From contig CAZXJJ010000001.1 of NCBI GenBank assembly GCA_964640995.1, positions 372,001 through 436,000 of the forward strand: a DNA stretch of 64,000 nt. The letters run 5' to 3'. The number at the start of each line of letters is the position of its first letter. The stretch's first letter is position 1. The notes below the pieces were generated by a model. The model had not been told where the DNA came from and ran no database searches. It saw only the letters and a program-made list of their open reading frames with translations. This document shows, in pieces, positions 61,720 to 64,000 of this stretch. The DNA is from JAAYUH01 sp964640995 (GTDB lineage: Bacteria > Caldisericota > Caldisericia > B22-G15). The position numbers were made by a program, and so were the translations under genes.

Positions 61720-62808
61720 TTAATCTTTAATTATTGCTAAATTATCTCTATGTATAATCTCTTTAATTAATTTTAGTTCATTTTTTTGTTTAATCATATT
61801 TTTAAGTGTAAATGATGAAAAATTTATAAGCCCTTGACCAATTTTTTTATTTTTAGGATTTAAAATTGAAACCGGGTCTTTTTCAAAAAATTCACCTTTA
61901 ACTTCAACAATTCCAGGTAAAAGTAAGCTCTTGTTTTGATTTTCTATTGCATCTTCTGCCCCTTTATCAATAATGATTTCTCCCTTGGGTTTAAGTGCAT
62001 AAAGAATCCACCTTTTTCTTGAATCAAGGTGCTTCTCTTTTGGAATAAATATTGTTCCGATATCTTCTCCCTCAATCACTCCTTTTATTGTTTTAAAAGG
62101 ATTTAAGCCACTTCCAATTACAGTTTTTACTCCAACACTTGTTGCAATTTTTGCTGCACTTATTTTTGTCTCCATTCCTCCTGTTCCAAGAGATGTTTTT
62201 GTTTTTTCAATAAAAGAATAAATTTTATCATCAAAAGACTCTACAATTTTTATTCTTTTTGCATCTTTATGTACGATTGGGTCTTTATCATAAACTCCAT
62301 CTGTTGTTGTAAGTATTATCAAAATATCTGCATCGATTATTGTTGAAACTATTGCAGAAAGGGTGTCATTGTCTCCAAATTTTATTTCATCTACAGCGAC
62401 AACATCATTTTCATTTACAATTGGAACAATACCTTTTTCAAGTAAAACATCAAAAGTATTTCTTGTGTTAATATATCTTGTTCTATCAATTATATCCTCT
62501 CTTGTTAAAAGGATTTGTGCGATTTTTATCCCAAAAAGCGAGAAAAATTCAGAGTATATATTCATCAAAATACTCTGACCTATTGCAGCAGATGCTTGTT
62601 TAAGTGAAATTGATTTTGGTTTTTGATTAAGTCCCAATGATTTTAAGCCAAGACCTATTGCACCTGAAGTTACAACCACAGGTTTAAATCCTTTATTTAT
62701 TAAATAATAAACACCTTTTGCTAAACTTCCAAGAACTTCAGGTTCTGGAACTTTTGTTTCAGAATGTGTAAGGCAATTTGTCCCAATTTTAATAACAACT
62801 TTACCCAT
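61720..62808 (-). CDS. proB: Glutamate 5-kinase
   Basis: This 362-residue enzyme phosphorylates glutamate in the first step of proline synthesis. VVIKIGTNCLTHSE, VVTSGAIGLGLKSLGL, NENDVVAVDEIKFGDNDTLSA and SLGTGGMETKISAAKIA are its signatures. A C-terminal PUA domain is present (RKRWILYALKPKGEIIIDKGA, KSLLLPGIVEVKGEFFEKDPVSI). proA is not adjacent. No strong ribosome site precedes the ATG. Confidence 0.95.
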   Translation of the reverse strand: MGKVVIKIGTNCLTHSETKVPEPEVLGSLAKGVYYLINKGFKPVVVTSGAIGLGLKSLGLNQKPKSISLKQASAAIGQSILMNIYSEFFSLFGIKIAQILLTREDIIDRTRYINTRNTFDVLLEKGIVPIVNENDVVAVDEIKFGDNDTLSAIVSTIIDADILIILTTTDGVYDKDPIVHKDAKRIKIVESFDDKIYSFIEKTKTSLGTGGMETKISAAKIATSVGVKTVIGSGLNPFKTIKGVIEGEDIGTIFIPKEKHLDSRKRWILYALKPKGEIIIDKGAEDAIENQNKSLLLPGIVEVKGEFFEKDPVSILNPKNKKIGQGLINFSSFTLKNMIKQKNELKLIKEIIHRDNLAIIKD

Positions 62809-62916
62809 ATTTTCAATTTTATCATAATGAAATTTACTTGTTTATTTTTCTAGTTTTAATATAAAATTTCCTTTAACCAAGTTTAAACAATAACAAATCC
62901 AGAATACGTTCGGCAA

Positions 62917-64000
62917 ATGTTTATGCATGACATTTATCACACAAGAAAAACAAATTTAAATGGTCCTGAAACTCCAAAAGAAAAATTTAAGTTTTCAACA
63001 GGAGAACAAATTGATGCATCTCCAGTTATTGGTAATGGTGGAACAATTTATATCAATTCTGGAGATTCTAAACTTTATGCTATCAATTCAAATGGTACTG
63101 AAAAATGGTATTATAAAGGACCTGGAGACACTCAAACTATTTCTTCACCAACAGTTGATGCGAATAGAGTAATTTATTTTGGTAGAGTTAGGACAATTTA
63201 TGCTGTTATTCAAGATGGAACATTAAAATGGTCTTTTAAAACAGGAGGACTTACAGAATCTCCACCAATAATTTCTTTTGATGAAACAATATATGTGGGT
63301 GGAGGTAAATATTTATATGCACTTGATAAAAATGGTAATAAAAAGTAGGAATATGAAACAGGAGCATCTATAACAAGATCATCACCTGCAATTTCTCATG
63401 ATGGAACAATTTATGTTGGAGTTATTAATAGAGGTTTAGTAGCATTTAATCCTGATGGAACAGCAAAATGTACTTTTAAAACAAAACTTTGGTTGAATTC
63501 TTAGCCTTCAATTGATGGAAATGGAGTTATTTATATTGGAGATGAGAGTGGTTATCTTTATGCAATTAATCTTGATAGTACTTTAAAATGGGAACTCGAT
63601 CTTAAGGAAAAAAAATTTATTATTCATCAGTTGCAATTGGAAGTAACAATACAATTTTTGTAGGTTCAGGAAGAGATCTTTATGCACTTGAGAATAGTAG
63701 AACACCACCACCTCTACCAAAAACTGAAGAAATAACTATACTTCTCTGGATTGGAAATCTAATGATGAGTATAAATGGAATCTATAAAGAAATTGATCTT
63801 GGAAGTGGAACTGTACTAGTTATTATTAGTGAGTGGGGAAGAACTTTACTTCCAATAAAAGCAATTGTTGAAGAGTTAAATGGAGAAGTGCTTTGGGATT
63901 GAACAATTCGAAAAGTTACAATTTTATTTAAAGGAAGCACCATTGAACTTTGGATTGATAATCCTCAAGCAAGAGTAAATGGAGAACTTAAATGGATTGA
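62917..64000 (+). pseudogene. PQQ-repeat plus copper-amine-oxidase-N-like protein, disrupted, runs off window
   Basis: The frame starts without a signal peptide at MFMHDIYHTRKTNLNGP and encodes a PQQ-like/outer-membrane-BamB-type propeller with blades such as SPVIGNGGTIYINSGDSKLYAINSNG. It is broken by TAG at 63346-63348 (before EYETG, where Trp is expected), TAG at 63502-63504, a one-base loss in an eight-A run near 63608-63615, and TGA at 63900-63902 (WD-stop-TIRKV, where relatives have Gly). The last part is a copper-amine-oxidase-N-like domain (GRTLLPIKAIVEELNGEVLWD) like those at 28430 and 39402. The 3' end is beyond the window. Confidence 0.82.

Noticed and set aside
1830..64000. Stop codons recoded as amino acids (TGA as Trp or Gly, TAA as Tyr)
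   Set aside because: In broken genes TGA stands at Trp and Gly sites, TAA at Tyr, and TAG at Trp and another site, so no single reassignment fits. The same genes also carry indels. Intact genes (652 lipoprotein, HAD at 9896, DUF362 at 45312) end in TGA, and Trp is TGG elsewhere.
1..64000. CRISPR arrays, insertion sequences, prophage or integrase genes, replication origin
   Set aside because: No regularly spaced repeats, no transposase or integrase motifs, and no DnaA-box clusters were seen in any gene-free stretch.

Overview
The window is a very AT-rich, densely coded bacterial chromosome segment. By eye it is roughly 30% G+C (not computed), arginine is mostly AGA, and genes are short-spaced and often overlap by a few bases. 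The content is a GTP-type PEP carboxykinase, a GSI glutamine synthetase, FtsH/Lon/ClpP, RNase J plus PNPase, the tilS-hpt-ftsH order, an S-box and an RFN riboswitch, and secreted proteins with copper-amine-oxidase-N-like domains. This suggests an anaerobic, possibly thermophilic Firmicutes-, Dictyoglomota-, Caldisericota- or Thermotogota-like bacterium. That placement is inference; no rRNA is present to settle it.

Layout. Bases 1-6065 hold a partial GNAT acetyltransferase, a lipoprotein, a broken B12-binding radical SAM gene, a large ene-reductase-type flavoenzyme and the remains of an MntA/HepT toxin-antitoxin pair. Bases 6066-10627 hold tRNA-Met, tilS, hpt, ftsH and a HAD hydrolase. Bases 10628-13246 (minus) encode an ABC-2 exporter. 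glnA follows at 13521. Bases 15137-19878 (minus) are a SAM-I-riboswitch-led metK-priA-def-fmt operon in which PriA has lost its helicase motifs. A decayed AbiE system lies at 20014-20986. Bases 21024-25940 (minus) hold an endonuclease-III-like Fe-S protein paired with a PfkB-type kinase, the TIGR03936/TIGR03960 radical SAM pair, and an RFN-controlled ribU. Bases 25983-29374 (minus) hold a repeat lipoprotein, lpdA and a DOMON/copper-amine-oxidase-N-like secreted protein.

Bases 29470-38815 (plus) hold a YhhN protein, pckG, a broken FAD oxidoreductase, a very acidic small protein, larE-larB-larC (nickel-pincer cofactor synthesis, no larA in view) and a membrane-anchored FAD oxidoreductase related to the broken one. 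Bases 39839-52526 form one long rightward block: rpsO, pnp, M16 protease, rnj, a DUF362 ferredoxin-like protein, HIT, tRNA-Gly, bactofilin, a phosphoribosyltransferase, clpP, lon and a Na/Pi cotransporter. Bases 52599-59262 hold a BMP-type nucleoside ABC importer followed directly by pseudouridine-5'-phosphate glycosidase, a CinA C-terminal (PncC) protein and a Fur-family regulator. Bases 59265-62808 (minus) encode proB, an M18 aminopeptidase and ychF. The window ends in a broken PQQ-repeat/copper-amine-oxidase-N gene.

Two themes run through the window. One is housekeeping operons with small molecular oddities: an Asp in an Fe-S site, a helicase-dead PriA, a PfkB GAGE motif and a lar cluster without its usual enzyme. 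The other is an unusually visible layer of recent gene decay: three long genes broken by only two to four lesions each, two toxin-antitoxin remnants and two gene fragments.
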